Positions 1-9,659 of a DNA stretch of 64,000 bases are shown piece after piece; the stretch's first letter is position 1, and the number at the start of each line of letters is the position of its first letter. The stretch spans positions 4,836,001 to 4,900,000 of the forward strand of contig OW818647.1 in NCBI GenBank assembly GCA_942492855.1. The letters are read 5' to 3'. The translations under genes and the position numbers were made by a program. The notes under the pieces are model-generated. The model ran no database searches and had not been told where the DNA came from. It worked only from the letters and a program-made list of their open reading frames with translations. The stretch is from G963677485 sp942492855 (GTDB taxonomy: Bacteria; Armatimonadota; HRBIN16).

Positions 1-202
1 TATATACCGCAAGTTATTATGCAAATATCACACTGATACACGCGCATCACACGCAAGCTTATAGTGATGACACATGAGCCATGTCATTTCCGGTGATCAT
101 TTGCTCCACACACTTGCCTCTGATGCCAACATGGGTCACAGTATTAACATAGGCATCTTGCTATAACACAGGCGCCTAAATAAACAGGAACATGAGGCTT
201 TC

Positions 203-3004
203 ATGCACACAGAACTCTTTTCCTTCGTCACAGTCCTTATCTGCGCAACGATACTACTAGTACCCAGACGGTGTTCCGCAGACACCATTTGGCTTTCCTC
301 ACTCGACCTCACGAAGATGAAGCAGGGATACGGCACGCCGATGGTCGACAAGTCGATCAACGGCCAGCCGATATCGATCGGCGGACGGAAGTTCGCTCAC
401 GGAGTGGGCAGCCACTCGTCAGGATCGTTCGTCATCGATCTGGGCGGTCATGCGACTCGGTTCACTGCGTGGGTAGGGATTGATGATGATGCCCAGCCGC
501 CAGGTTCCGCCACCTTCAAGATCACTGGCGACGGCAACTTGCTGTGGAGTTCTGGAGTGACACTGGCTGGTGAGCCCCCGAAGGAGGTCAATGTCGACCT
601 GCGAGGGGTAAAGATACTCGCGCTACGCATCGGCGATGGCGGAAACGGCAACGGCATGGACCACGCCGACTGGGCCGATGCCCGTATTGAGTTCAACGGG
701 CCTCCACCACAGGCCATCGACGGTGCCGTCTCGTTGCCAGCTAAGCTCGATCTGCGTAATCTCCCACCCGTGGTGCCGGTCGGAAAAAACTCTTGGGGTG
801 GCGTCAATCCGAAGGGTGACCGTATCACTGTCACCAGTCAAAGCGTGGAGTTCAACGGCAAGCCGCTGATACTGGTCGCTGGTGAACTGCATCCTACCCG
901 CACCGATGAGGCCTCGTGGGAGGAGTCCATCCTCAAGATGAAAGCGGGCGGTCTAAACACCGTCTCGATGTATGTGCTCTGGAACCATATCGAGCAGGAC
1001 CCCGGGGTGTTCGACTTCACCGGAAACCGTAACCTGCGCCAGATCGTCAAGCTGTGTGCAAAGCACGGTGTATGGGTCTGGCTGAGGGTTGGCCCCTTCT
1101 GTAATGCCGAGGTGCTGGCGGGCGGACTACCGGCGTGGCTATATGGTCAGCCGGTGAAGGAACGCAGCAACGACCCGGGCTACCTATTCTATGTGGAACG
1201 GCTATACCGTGAGCTCGGGAAGCAGTTCAAAGGATTGATGTTCAAAGACGGCGGGCCTGTGATCGCGATTCAGTGCGAGAATGAGTATGAACACGCCACA
1301 CCCTTTTGGGATAACCCATTCCCTGGAGCCGGCGGCGGTAATAAGGGTAGCGACGGCGAAAGCCACATGATGAAACTGAAGGCTCTGGCCATCAAAGCCG
1401 GCCTGATCGCGCCTCTTTATACCTGCACCGCGTGGGGGTCACCTGTCCCTGAAGGTGAGTTCCTGGCCACATGGGGATGCTACGCCTACCTGGGGCCAGG
1501 CGGACCAACGGATACCTCGACATTCGGTTTCGGCAACTACGCCCGGAAGTATCCACTCGCGTTCTGCGAACTCGGAGGCGGCACCCCGGCGCAATCCACA
1601 TGGCGACCCATCGTGCCACCCGAAAGCGTGGAGGTGGGTGTTTTCACCCGCGTGGCATGTGGCGGCAATCTAACAGGAATCTACATGTACCACGGCGGCA
1701 GCAACCCGCTTGGCAAGCACGGTTATCTGAACGTCTCCGGGGGGTTGCCCATCATCTCCTATGACTTCCAGGCACCCATCGGCGAATACGGCCAAACCAA
1801 GCCGAGTTATTACCATCTGCGTCCCATCCAGCAGTTCCTGCAGGATTTCGGCGATCTGCTTTCACCCATGGTGACCGTCTGGCCAGAGGATTCGGTGACG
1901 CCCGAAAACACCACTGACCTGCGCTACATCGCGCGAGCCAATGGTAACAGTGGCTTCCTGTTCTTGAATAACTTCCAGGACAAACTGGTGCTTCCCGACC
2001 GTACTGATGTGCAGGTCACGCTGCAGTTGAAGGACGAAGCTCTGGTGCTGCCTAGCGGTAAAGGCCTCACCCTGAAGTCAAACATCATGGCGATACTGCC
2101 CTTCAACCTGCCACTTGGCGGTGCGAACTTGAAATACGCCACGGCACAACTCATGACCAAGCTCGTAGCCGATGGTCGCCTGAACTATGTATTCTTCGCA
2201 CCCACTGGCATGGCAACCGAGTATCTCTTCGATGCCGCCACTGTCACCGCAGTCACAGGAACCGCGGCGCAAGTGACCGGCGACGGCGGAGCTTGGCGTG
2301 TCACGGTGAAACAACCCGGAACATCCTGCGTATTTGACGTCACACCGACTTCCGGTAAGCCCTTCCGCGTGCTCACACTGACCCACGAACAGGCGCGCCA
2401 CTGCCTGAAAGTCAATGATCTTGGCGGTACCGAGCGGCTAGTGCTCTCCGACCACGCGGTGATCAGCACGCGCGATACGCTGCGCGTCTCGGCCATCGGC
2501 TGCGAGAAGCTGGAGGTCAGCATCTACCCCAACCCGTCGGGGGTGCTGCATACCGCCGGTGGTGCGCTCAGGGGCACATCGGATGGCGTCTTCACGCGCT
2601 ATTCCGTGGTATTGCCCAAACACAAATCCAAGGCGAAGCTGCAGAAGGTCAGCCCCGACAAGCTAGTCATCAATCTGCCTGCTGCGGAGTTTGCCGGGAC
2701 CAACGATCTGTTCTTGAGGATGAGCTACAGCGGGGACCGCGGCTGGGCTTTCATCGACGGAAAGCTGGTGGCGGATAACTTCAACAACGGCACGCCGTGG
2801 GAGATCGGGCTTAAAAGATGGCAGCAGGGCATCGACAAGAGCGGTCTGTTCGTGCGGATCGTGCCCTGGAGTGGTGACAGCAGCAAGATCATCTTCGACG
2901 GCATCACCTTCAAGTCGCCAGAGGCCTCCACCGACAATGCCGCGGCTTTCACCGATGTGCAGATCGTGCCCGAATACGCCGCGACCCTGCGGATCGTAAG
3001 GTAG
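203..3004 (+). CDS. Secreted GH35-type beta-galactosidase with N-terminal NPCBM domain
   Basis: The 933-residue protein probably removes terminal beta-galactose from extracellular or periplasmic glycans. A signal peptide occupies about residues 1-26. An NPCBM-type beta-sandwich follows (about 27-165, with the motif KFAHGVGSHSSG), then a GH35 TIM barrel from about residue 210. The GH35 acid/base signature appears as QCENEYE, with Glu361 as the expected proton donor; family members usually read QVENEYG. CELGGG places the likely nucleophile at Glu456. Beta-rich accessory domains fill the C-terminal 400 residues. The ATG is preceded by GAGG at a good distance. The gene stands alone on the plus strand and converges on the beta-helix gene across a hairpin-rich spacer. 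The family call is strong; the exact substrate is inferred. Confidence 0.88.
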   Translation: MHTELFSFVTVLICATILLVPRRCSADTIWLSSLDLTKMKQGYGTPMVDKSINGQPISIGGRKFAHGVGSHSSGSFVIDLGGHATRFTAWVGIDDDAQPPGSATFKITGDGNLLWSSGVTLAGEPPKEVNVDLRGVKILALRIGDGGNGNGMDHADWADARIEFNGPPPQAIDGAVSLPAKLDLRNLPPVVPVGKNSWGGVNPKGDRITVTSQSVEFNGKPLILVAGELHPTRTDEASWEESILKMKAGGLNTVSMYVLWNHIEQDPGVFDFTGNRNLRQIVKLCAKHGVWVWLRVGPFCNAEVLAGGLPAWLYGQPVKERSNDPGYLFYVERLYRELGKQFKGLMFKDGGPVIAIQCENEYEHATPFWDNPFPGAGGGNKGSDGESHMMKLKALAIKAGLIAPLYTCTAWGSPVPEGEFLATWGCYAYLGPGGPTDTSTFGFGNYARKYPLAFCELGGGTPAQSTWRPIVPPESVEVGVFTRVACGGNLTGIYMYHGGSNPLGKHGYLNVSGGLPIISYDFQAPIGEYGQTKPSYYHLRPIQQFLQDFGDLLSPMVTVWPEDSVTPENTTDLRYIARANGNSGFLFLNNFQDKLVLPDRTDVQVTLQLKDEALVLPSGKGLTLKSNIMAILPFNLPLGGANLKYATAQLMTKLVADGRLNYVFFAPTGMATEYLFDAATVTAVTGTAAQVTGDGGAWRVTVKQPGTSCVFDVTPTSGKPFRVLTLTHEQARHCLKVNDLGGTERLVLSDHAVISTRDTLRVSAIGCEKLEVSIYPNPSGVLHTAGGALRGTSDGVFTRYSVVLPKHKSKAKLQKVSPDKLVINLPAAEFAGTNDLFLRMSYSGDRGWAFIDGKLVADNFNNGTPWEIGLKRWQQGIDKSGLFVRIVPWSGDSSKIIFDGITFKSPEASTDNAAAFTDVQIVPEYAATLRIVR

Positions 3005-3026
3005 GGGGTGAGGGTACTACGACATG

Positions 3027-3083
3027 GGGGCAGGCACAGGGGCCTGCCCCTACAACGGGTTCTTAGGGCACGGCACGCCATGC
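3027..3083. terminator. Two hairpins between convergent genes, probable bidirectional terminator
   Basis: A 9-bp stem (GGGGCAGGC, 3027-3035, with GCCTGCCCC, 3042-3050) is followed by a second imperfect inverted repeat around 3067-3083 (GGGCACGGC/GCCATGCCC). Both lie between the stops of two convergent genes. No T-run follows, so a palindromic repeat element is an alternative. Confidence 0.4.
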
Positions 3084-3114
3084 CCAAGTCGCCCCTACGG
3101 GCGCGTTCCCGCCC

Positions 3115-3138
3115 TTCGCGTCTTCGCGTCTTCGCGTG
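3115..3138. repeat. Three tandem copies of CTTCGCGT
   Basis: The 8-base unit CTTCGCGT occurs three times head to tail immediately after the two hairpins, in the spacer between convergent genes. It may be part of the same intergenic repeat element. Confidence 0.6.
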
Positions 3139-3151
3139 ACACCAAATCTGG

Positions 3152-5035
3152 TTATTGGTTTGCCACGCTGGCAGCGTCACCGGCCCGGATGATATTGCCC
3201 TCTACCACAGCGTCGGTCAACGCATCGGTGTTGATCGACTGGCTGGAACCGCTGATCACATTGCCCGTCACCACCAGCCCGCGGGAGTTCTTGAGGTTCA
3301 TCGCCGTAGGACACATCGCAAGGTTGTTGTTCGAAAACGCGATATCCTCGCAGTCGTCTATGCCCACACCCAGTTTATACCGACGGATGATATTGCCCGA
3401 TAAAGAGGCCGTGTTACACTTCAATAGATTGATGGCCTGGATGCCCATTTCGGCCATGCCGGTGAACTGGTTGGCACTCATCGTGATGTCTTCGCACCCG
3501 TTCATCAGCACCGAGGAGGTGTGGGTCGGTGCGAAGCGGTTGCCGTTCATGTTGATGCGCCGCACGCGGTTCAGCGTCACACCCATCGCCTGGTTCTTCT
3601 CAATGGACTTGATGTAGGTCGTCCTATTGTCGGTGATGTTCACGCCCTCTACGAAGGAGTTGTCTGCTTCCCCACCGATGACGATCGGGTATGCGAAGTC
3701 CTGGATCATGTTATCCAATATCGAAATATCGCGCACAGCCACATCGGTGTCGATAAACGGCTCCGTCGCACGGATGTAAATGGCCCGCTTACCACCGCCC
3801 GACTCGATGCTGTTCCCCTGGATAGTCAGATCTCTGGCGTTCCCCTCCACGTAGAAGAAGGCCCCATCAGCCGGTGTTTTTCCAAGGCACGTGTTGTTGG
3901 TGAACAGAATGCGGCGGCTGTGCAACTGCGTGCCAAAACCAGGGTCTATACCACCCGGTTTCGGCGGCAGGTTCATATAGATGCCCGACCACTTCGCTTC
4001 ACCCGAAGGACAAGACTGCCACAAGCTGTTAATGTAGCAATGATCCACGATCATGTTATACACGGGTGTGGTGGTGGGCTGCTTCGATCCGCCCTCATCC
4101 ACCATCTGCTTTGTGCCGTCCATCGAAATAAACTGCGAGCCGATATAGGTGCAGTGGATCAGCTCCACCTGCTCCATGAAGTTTCCCTCGCTCTTGAAGA
4201 ACACGTTCCAAACCTTCGGCTTCGGCTCCTCAGAGTTCGGCGCAGCGGCATAGGCGTTCACATCGATGAACTTGGCTGGACCGCCACACGCCCTTCCCTG
4301 GTTGATATAGATGGCGTTATGCACGTGCAGAATGAACATCGTGTGGACATAGATATTCAGCCATGGCCCTCGGATTTCGATCCCGATTTTGAACGGCCGG
4401 TAATACCCATCCACAATGATGTTGTTGCCCGTGGCATTGATGTTCACATTCTTGATCTGCGGGTCAGTAAACCAGGGGGCAGCCGCGTCAAGCACAATCG
4501 CCGACTGGTGCGGGTGCTCTTCCCAGACAGGGTTGATCGTGGCCTGCCGGTCGGCGGACATGATCGACAGGTTCTCGATGGTGCCGTTACTGTGGCCCAC
4601 CATGATGGTGGTCAGCACAGTCAGGCTTTTCTGTATGATGCGGGTCGCGTTGATGCCGTCGCCCGTGATGGACTGGTTCTTCGCCGTGGTCTGAATGCTG
4701 GCCTCCCAGCCGGGGGCCGCGCCATTGAAGTAATAAGAGCCGGCAGGAAAGTGTACCCGGCAGTACTCGCCGATCTCTTTCGTGCTCATGATCGCCTTCA
4801 TGCGAGCGGTGTTCTGGGTAGCGATCTTCGCATCGTAGCCATTCGTGCTGACGATGGGCTGCTTCACGAAATGGCCGTCGGCACGGCTCACATCGATGAA
4901 CGATGCGGAGTTGGCCTGCGGTTGAACGGGTGCTGCCGTAGGCTGTTTGTCTACCGCGGCCAGAGCGCGCGCGGGAGTCCACGCCAGCAGGTTCACCGCC
5001 AGCATGATCAGCATCAATAGTGTGTAGTCTTTCAT
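3152..5035 (-). CDS. Secreted right-handed beta-helix (pectate-lyase-like) protein
   Basis: The 627-residue protein starts with a hydrophobic signal peptide (about residues 1-26, ending ARALA). A pectate-lyase-3-like opening follows (YDAKIATQNTARMKA, then VHFPAGSYYF and ITGDGINATRI), and then many short beta-coil repeats of the type NNTCLG, GNSIES, DNMIQD and GNVISG. This pattern is typical of right-handed parallel beta-helix proteins that bind or cleave polysaccharides. No catalytic residues could be assigned with confidence, so lyase, hydrolase and pure binding roles remain open. It lies 38 bases downstream of the GH42-like gene on the same strand, so the two are probably one transcript. 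The Shine-Dalgarno sequence AGGAG sits about 15 bases upstream of the ATG, which is rather far. Confidence 0.75.
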   Translation of the reverse strand: MKDYTLLMLIMLAVNLLAWTPARALAAVDKQPTAAPVQPQANSASFIDVSRADGHFVKQPIVSTNGYDAKIATQNTARMKAIMSTKEIGEYCRVHFPAGSYYFNGAAPGWEASIQTTAKNQSITGDGINATRIIQKSLTVLTTIMVGHSNGTIENLSIMSADRQATINPVWEEHPHQSAIVLDAAAPWFTDPQIKNVNINATGNNIIVDGYYRPFKIGIEIRGPWLNIYVHTMFILHVHNAIYINQGRACGGPAKFIDVNAYAAAPNSEEPKPKVWNVFFKSEGNFMEQVELIHCTYIGSQFISMDGTKQMVDEGGSKQPTTTPVYNMIVDHCYINSLWQSCPSGEAKWSGIYMNLPPKPGGIDPGFGTQLHSRRILFTNNTCLGKTPADGAFFYVEGNARDLTIQGNSIESGGGKRAIYIRATEPFIDTDVAVRDISILDNMIQDFAYPIVIGGEADNSFVEGVNITDNRTTYIKSIEKNQAMGVTLNRVRRINMNGNRFAPTHTSSVLMNGCEDITMSANQFTGMAEMGIQAINLLKCNTASLSGNIIRRYKLGVGIDDCEDIAFSNNNLAMCPTAMNLKNSRGLVVTGNVISGSSQSINTDALTDAVVEGNIIRAGDAASVANQ

Positions 5036-5073
5036 ACAGCCGTAATCTTTCTCCTGTGTGATAGTCCCCCAGC

Positions 5074-8000
5074 CTATTCGGCCAGGAATATCACCGTTGA
5101 GCGCGGGTTCATGTTGTAGTTGATGGAGCCGTTTTGCAGCGGGTACTTTCGGCCTGACAAAAGCTCTGTCACGCTACCCTGTTTCCGTGAAAAGTGGAAG
5201 CGTCGTGCCCCGCCATTTAAAGTATGAACGGCTAGCAGGTTACCGCTGCCGTAGGTGATATCATCATCGGTGGGATTCGATATGGTCACACCCGCCGATT
5301 CGGCGATCCCCCTGAGCAGAGCCGCCGGAAGCACCGGAGCAGTCGAGAAAACGGAGGTCCAGTCCGGGTGCCTCTTGACGGCGAGCCCAGTCCGATCCGG
5401 CATCTCATCTAGTGAACCTAGAGCCACTCCATCCATGGGCAAAAATACGGGCCCATAACTCTCACCAAAGCCGTAGGAGATACTGAATGGCATATATTTC
5501 ATAACGGCGTCGCTTGACGGGTTCACCTTCACCCTGAGCGGCAACTCTCTGTCAAGCACATCTATGTTTATGCCGGTGATCTCAGACACCCGCGATGTTA
5601 TGAGCGTATCACCATCGGTGATGCCAGGCGCATACACGAAGATCAGCGTCTTGCCTGCCCTCTTCAGTTTACGTTCGATCACCGCCTGCTGTTCCCGTGT
5701 GATACGGAAGGTGTTGAGGAACAGATAGCATTTGTGCTCAGGTATCTTTGCGATGTCATCCATCAGATACATGTCAAACCCGATACCTGTTCGGCTGAGT
5801 TCGCGATATTGGTTCACAACCACATCCTGGTGAATGTTGCTGGCCATGCCTGTGTAGTAGGTTGACTTCTCATCCACGATGACGGCCAGAGAGTTGCTCT
5901 TGTCCTCAGCCTTGCGGTTGGTCTTGGCCACTAGCTCATCGATCTGGCGCAGCTTGCCGGCTAGCTGCATCAGCCGCTTGTCGCCAGATGTCCAACCGGA
6001 ACTGAAGTCATATATCTGCTCAGACGAGGCATTAACCAATGCGTTGGCGTAGTTGCGTATCATGCCGGCTTTCGATTCTGCCAGGCTGTTGAAGTGCCCC
6101 ACCCATGTGGAGTTATGGCTACGCAGGTCGGCCTGATCCACCCACACCTTGCCGTTCAGTTTCACGGAGCCGACCGGGCCCATCAACCCAGAGCCTCCGC
6201 CAATCTGGCGGTCGCTGTAGTCGGAGGGAGACATCAAGAAGTCGATATCAGGTGACTGCAGTACCTTGTGAACCGCCGTATGGCCAATGAGCTGGTACCT
6301 ATACGGCCCCAGCACATGGGTGACGTAGCCGTAGAAAAAACCGACCAGCTTTTGGCCTTTGGTTGCACGCTTCACCACCCTGGCAACATGAGTGATGTCA
6401 TCAGCCACTATCTCCGAGTAGTACTGGCGGAAATCCACTTCGCGGCGGCTCTTTTGCGGGTCGAGGAAGGTCATCACATCAACCTTAACACGTTCTTCTT
6501 TTGTGGGTATCGTAATAGCGTCGAAGCTCTCAAGCGTGGTATTCCAGGCGCGGTTCACGTTGCCGATGTTCTGGTATTTCGTCCGCAGCCAGTCGATAAA
6601 TGCCTGCCGGGCCGGTTCGGAGTAGTCCACAAACACCGCAGGGTATGCCACAGATGACCACTGCTGCCATTCATACGACACACCATTTGAGGGTATATAA
6701 CCGATCACCCGGTCGGCATACTGGCTGGACTCCACATGAGCGACCAACTGATTGATCAGCGACTCAGCCATCGCCAGCCAGCTTTTGGATGCCATCGATG
6801 GGGCATGGCTGGGAGCTCCACTGTAAGCGGGCAAATCCACAGAACCAGTGGAGTCACGCACCATCTGGTCAGGATGGCTCTCGATCCATGCATTCAGTCC
6901 GGGATTGCATATGTTATCCAGCGGCACGATCGGCACGATATAGGCGTTCGGGTCCTGAGCGAGCACTGATGCGATCACCTCATCCATCTTGGCGAAGCTG
7001 AACTTACCCGACGGCAGCCACTGCGTGCTCAGGATGTTCAGCCAGTAGACATGGATTCCGGCGGCACTGACATTCGCGATCTGCCCCGCGGCGTTGGTGT
7101 TGTCAATCCAGTAGTTCATCGCAGATCGCGCTTGTCCATTGATCACAAACCGCGGGCTACCGTTGATCATCTTCAATGCACTGGGCAAACTCTTTACGGT
7201 GGCGGTGACAGGTTTCATTGTCAGAGGTAATATCACGTAGCCGTCTTTCACAGCGGCATTTTTCAAGCCGGAGACGACAGGCGTGGAATTGGTGAGGCTG
7301 ATACGCAAGCTGTATTTCCCCGGTATCATCATCCGAGGCAATACCATGCTGCTAACCGCTTTGTATCTGCTCATTCCGCTTAAGTTAGCTCTCAGAACGG
7401 AGGTGGTTGAGGTTGCCCCTTCACGCACTAAGTCCACATACAGCATGGAATCGGCGGTGATCTTCCGCGGGCTGGACACAGAAAAACTGAGGTTCAGCGT
7501 CGACCCTGGTTGTACGGACGCTGGGTAAGTGACATTACTCACAGTGTATGCGGCACTTTGACCAAGGTAGACATACGGCACTTGATCGGTCCAGGTGCCG
7601 GTGGGTGGTTTGGCAATCGAGATGGCGTTGACCCAGTTGGCCGCGCCGCTTCTATGGGATTTCCAGCTCGAGTCTGTTTTGAGAAACAGTACCCCGCCGT
7701 TTCGCAGGTGGATGCCCGCCTCAAGCATCATGCCAGCCGGCCCATTATGGTTGATGGCACTGACCGTCAACGTGTTGCTGCCGGTCTTAAGATAAGGCTT
7801 GATATCATAAATGTCGGCCTGCCGCCAGATGTTGTAATACCGGCCCGGCGTCAGCTTTCGTCCGTTCACTGCGATGGTGCATTCATTATCGGCGGTCACA
7901 ATCACCCTGGCAGTCGTGACTTGGCGTGCATCGGTCAGGTCGAAGCTCTTTTGAAAAGAGACCGGCGTGGTGTCGTCCTCTTTGCTGTTGGGTATCCATA

Positions 8001-9036
8001 TCCATTCGCCGCTCCACGAGAACGCCTTGCCTGTCGACTGGCTTGTAGTTTCGGCACTGACTGTAGGGTCTAAGGCCAGCCGGATGTCATCGAGGCCCAC
8101 CGAGCTCTTGCCAGACGATGAACTTAACGAAATTTCCAGCATGCCGGTGGCGGCCAGATCGGGCACGACGAGTTGCTTACCGAGTGATGCCCATTGGCCA
8201 GCCTTGGCAGGTGGCAGCAGCCACTCCATGCGCTGCTTGATGGTGTTTCCGAGGATATCTTGGTAGGTGATACGGCAGAGTGTCTTGTCGCCTTTACTGA
8301 CCCCGATCGGCTTGTATTTTAGAGAAATACGATAGTTGCCTGTAGTGTCGAACGCAAGCTGCTGCCTGAGCGTGACGGTATTGCCCGAAGCACACGTCAG
8401 TAGTGCTGCATCACTTTTGATCGTCACACTACCAGCTTGCGCGGCTGGCAGTACCGTCCATCCGTCTATCTTACCCGGCGAATAGTCTGCAAAGTCACCG
8501 TTCCATATCAGATTGTGCCTGTCAACCACCGACAGGCTGCCCGCCGGTCTAAACGCTATTTTGGATATCTCCACATCGGTATTCGCCACATAGATCGGGT
8601 CCACACGAATCTGATCAATGATTCCCGTCCACTCCGAGTTTGTGGAAAAGTCGATGTCATATGTGTGGTACCTATTGTCTCCTACGACATGAAACCCTAC
8701 CGACTTGCTGTCAGATAAACCTTCTCCTGGATGCTTGAAGTAGACACTAGCAAAACCAGAACAATTCGCCTTCATGGTCACCGTCATCGCCCGATAGGAC
8801 TGTGTATTGATGCTCAACGCTGGGGAATGCAGGAAGGGGAACTTGGTGGTGGTGGCCTTGATCGCCCCACCAGCGACCGCGATCTTCGCGAAACCGGACG
8901 ATGTCCAGCCGTGCATTTCACCATCCGAGTCAAACACCCATGCGGTCGGCGCAGAAGGAATGGCATCCGCGGAATGGGCTGTTGCCACCGGCAATACGAG
9001 AGCAAAGATCGTTAAAAGAGTTCTGAGAGCATTCAT
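5074..9036 (-). CDS. Secreted multidomain GH42-like glycosidase
   Basis: About 1320 residues. I chose the ATG at 9036 because AGGAGA lies 11 bases upstream and the protein then opens with a clean signal peptide (MNALRTLLTIFALVLPVATA). An ATG 39 bases further upstream lacks this. Two jelly-roll, carbohydrate-binding-like regions come first (about 25-160 and 175-320). A rhamnosidase-N-terminal-like sandwich follows (about 335-470, with WSGEWIW and TVSAINHNGPAG), then Ig-like strands. A GH42-like TIM barrel spans about 630-1010 (AAGIHVYWLNIL, VNRAWNTTLESFDAI, DFRQYYSEIVADD), with a GATase-like trimerisation fold behind it (about 1050-1200). The NRAWNT and DFRQYY motifs support the clan. I could not place both catalytic glutamates, so it may be divergent or inactive. 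It heads a two-gene unit with the beta-helix gene. Confidence 0.7.
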   Translation of the reverse strand: MNALRTLLTIFALVLPVATAHSADAIPSAPTAWVFDSDGEMHGWTSSGFAKIAVAGGAIKATTTKFPFLHSPALSINTQSYRAMTVTMKANCSGFASVYFKHPGEGLSDSKSVGFHVVGDNRYHTYDIDFSTNSEWTGIIDQIRVDPIYVANTDVEISKIAFRPAGSLSVVDRHNLIWNGDFADYSPGKIDGWTVLPAAQAGSVTIKSDAALLTCASGNTVTLRQQLAFDTTGNYRISLKYKPIGVSKGDKTLCRITYQDILGNTIKQRMEWLLPPAKAGQWASLGKQLVVPDLAATGMLEISLSSSSGKSSVGLDDIRLALDPTVSAETTSQSTGKAFSWSGEWIWIPNSKEDDTTPVSFQKSFDLTDARQVTTARVIVTADNECTIAVNGRKLTPGRYYNIWRQADIYDIKPYLKTGSNTLTVSAINHNGPAGMMLEAGIHLRNGGVLFLKTDSSWKSHRSGAANWVNAISIAKPPTGTWTDQVPYVYLGQSAAYTVSNVTYPASVQPGSTLNLSFSVSSPRKITADSMLYVDLVREGATSTTSVLRANLSGMSRYKAVSSMVLPRMMIPGKYSLRISLTNSTPVVSGLKNAAVKDGYVILPLTMKPVTATVKSLPSALKMINGSPRFVINGQARSAMNYWIDNTNAAGQIANVSAAGIHVYWLNILSTQWLPSGKFSFAKMDEVIASVLAQDPNAYIVPIVPLDNICNPGLNAWIESHPDQMVRDSTGSVDLPAYSGAPSHAPSMASKSWLAMAESLINQLVAHVESSQYADRVIGYIPSNGVSYEWQQWSSVAYPAVFVDYSEPARQAFIDWLRTKYQNIGNVNRAWNTTLESFDAITIPTKEERVKVDVMTFLDPQKSRREVDFRQYYSEIVADDITHVARVVKRATKGQKLVGFFYGYVTHVLGPYRYQLIGHTAVHKVLQSPDIDFLMSPSDYSDRQIGGGSGLMGPVGSVKLNGKVWVDQADLRSHNSTWVGHFNSLAESKAGMIRNYANALVNASSEQIYDFSSGWTSGDKRLMQLAGKLRQIDELVAKTNRKAEDKSNSLAVIVDEKSTYYTGMASNIHQDVVVNQYRELSRTGIGFDMYLMDDIAKIPEHKCYLFLNTFRITREQQAVIERKLKRAGKTLIFVYAPGITDGDTLITSRVSEITGINIDVLDRELPLRVKVNPSSDAVMKYMPFSISYGFGESYGPVFLPMDGVALGSLDEMPDRTGLAVKRHPDWTSVFSTAPVLPAALLRGIAESAGVTISNPTDDDITYGSGNLLAVHTLNGGARRFHFSRKQGSVTELLSGRKYPLQNGSINYNMNPRSTVIFLAE

Positions 9037-9251
9037 CGCTTTGTGTCTCCTGATCAGCAAACAGTCTTGCAGCACTATTGGCGTGTCGGTTGGCCTTATT
9101 TGGAGTCTACATGAAGAATGAGCACATCACCATCATCTTGAGACCGTGTGACCACCGTAGACATATGTTAAGATCATGCCATGTGGTAATCACTCAGCCT
9201 TATGCGATGGTCGTGCATCAGTCCACGATCAATATTGCTGATGTAGCTTCC

Positions 9252-9478
9252 GGCACCCACGAAGTGGGTAAGATTCTTATAGCCACGGGTAAGCGCCAGC
9301 GCAACCCGTGGAAGGCAACCAATAACCATCTACCCCGAAGTGGGTCGGCATGGTTCACCCGAATACTGAGCTTCTGCAATGCGGTTCGACCCACTTCGGG
9401 GTAGAACTCAGCACCCTCAACCACGGGTATCGCTTCGCTCACCCGTGGCTATAAGAAGGTACCCACTCCGTGGGTGCC
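9252..9478. repeat. Nested palindromic repeat element (227 bp)
   Basis: Outer arms 9252-9290 and 9441-9478 pair in blocks: GGCACCCAC with GTGGGTGCC, AGTGGGT with ACCCACT, and CTTATAGCCACGGGT with ACCCGTGGCTATAAG. Each arm also folds locally (CCACGGGT with ACCCGTGG at 9283-9311 and again at 9421-9448). A perfect inner pair joins 9330-9347 to 9387-9404 (18 bases each, CTACCCCGAAGTGGGTCG). The whole is symmetric and non-coding, like a REP/BIME or MITE-type element. Confidence 0.75.
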
Positions 9479-9580
9479 CGTAGGGATGCATGGTGGCGGT
9501 GTTCACATGGTGAACCGATACTTGGAAGAATCATCTGATGGCTCAGTAGTTACCCCATGTGTTGACAGGGCGACGGGCAC

Positions 9581-9610
9581 TTGACGGTGTGTGCAAGACC
9601 ATGCTACAGT
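9581..9610 (+). promoter_or_regulatory. Sigma-70-type promoter of the WG-repeat gene
   Basis: TTGACG (9581-9586), an 18-base spacer and TACAGT (9605-9610). Its position inside the upstream part of the open frame argues that translation starts at 9660 and not at the ATG at 9591. Confidence 0.5.
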
Positions 9611-9659
9611 AAAGCGTCACCACACCCCTAAGTTATTGCTGTATATGAGGTATGAATCA

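Larger units (their letters stand above)
9037..9659. other. Divergent intergenic region of 623 bases
   Basis: No credible gene is seen between the GH42-like gene and the WG-repeat gene. The middle third is a nested palindromic element (9252-9478). The right part holds a good promoter for the WG-repeat gene. The left part shows only ordinary AT-rich sequence with no recognised RNA. Confidence 0.7.

Noticed and set aside
3521..5020. A 499-codon plus-strand open frame
   Set aside because: It is antisense to the beta-helix gene, with His/Arg-rich composition typical of a mirrored frame and no ribosome site.
9591..9659. Upstream ATG for the WG-repeat protein
   Set aside because: It would put the start inside the promoter and hide the signal peptide; the ATG at 9660 has a ribosome site.
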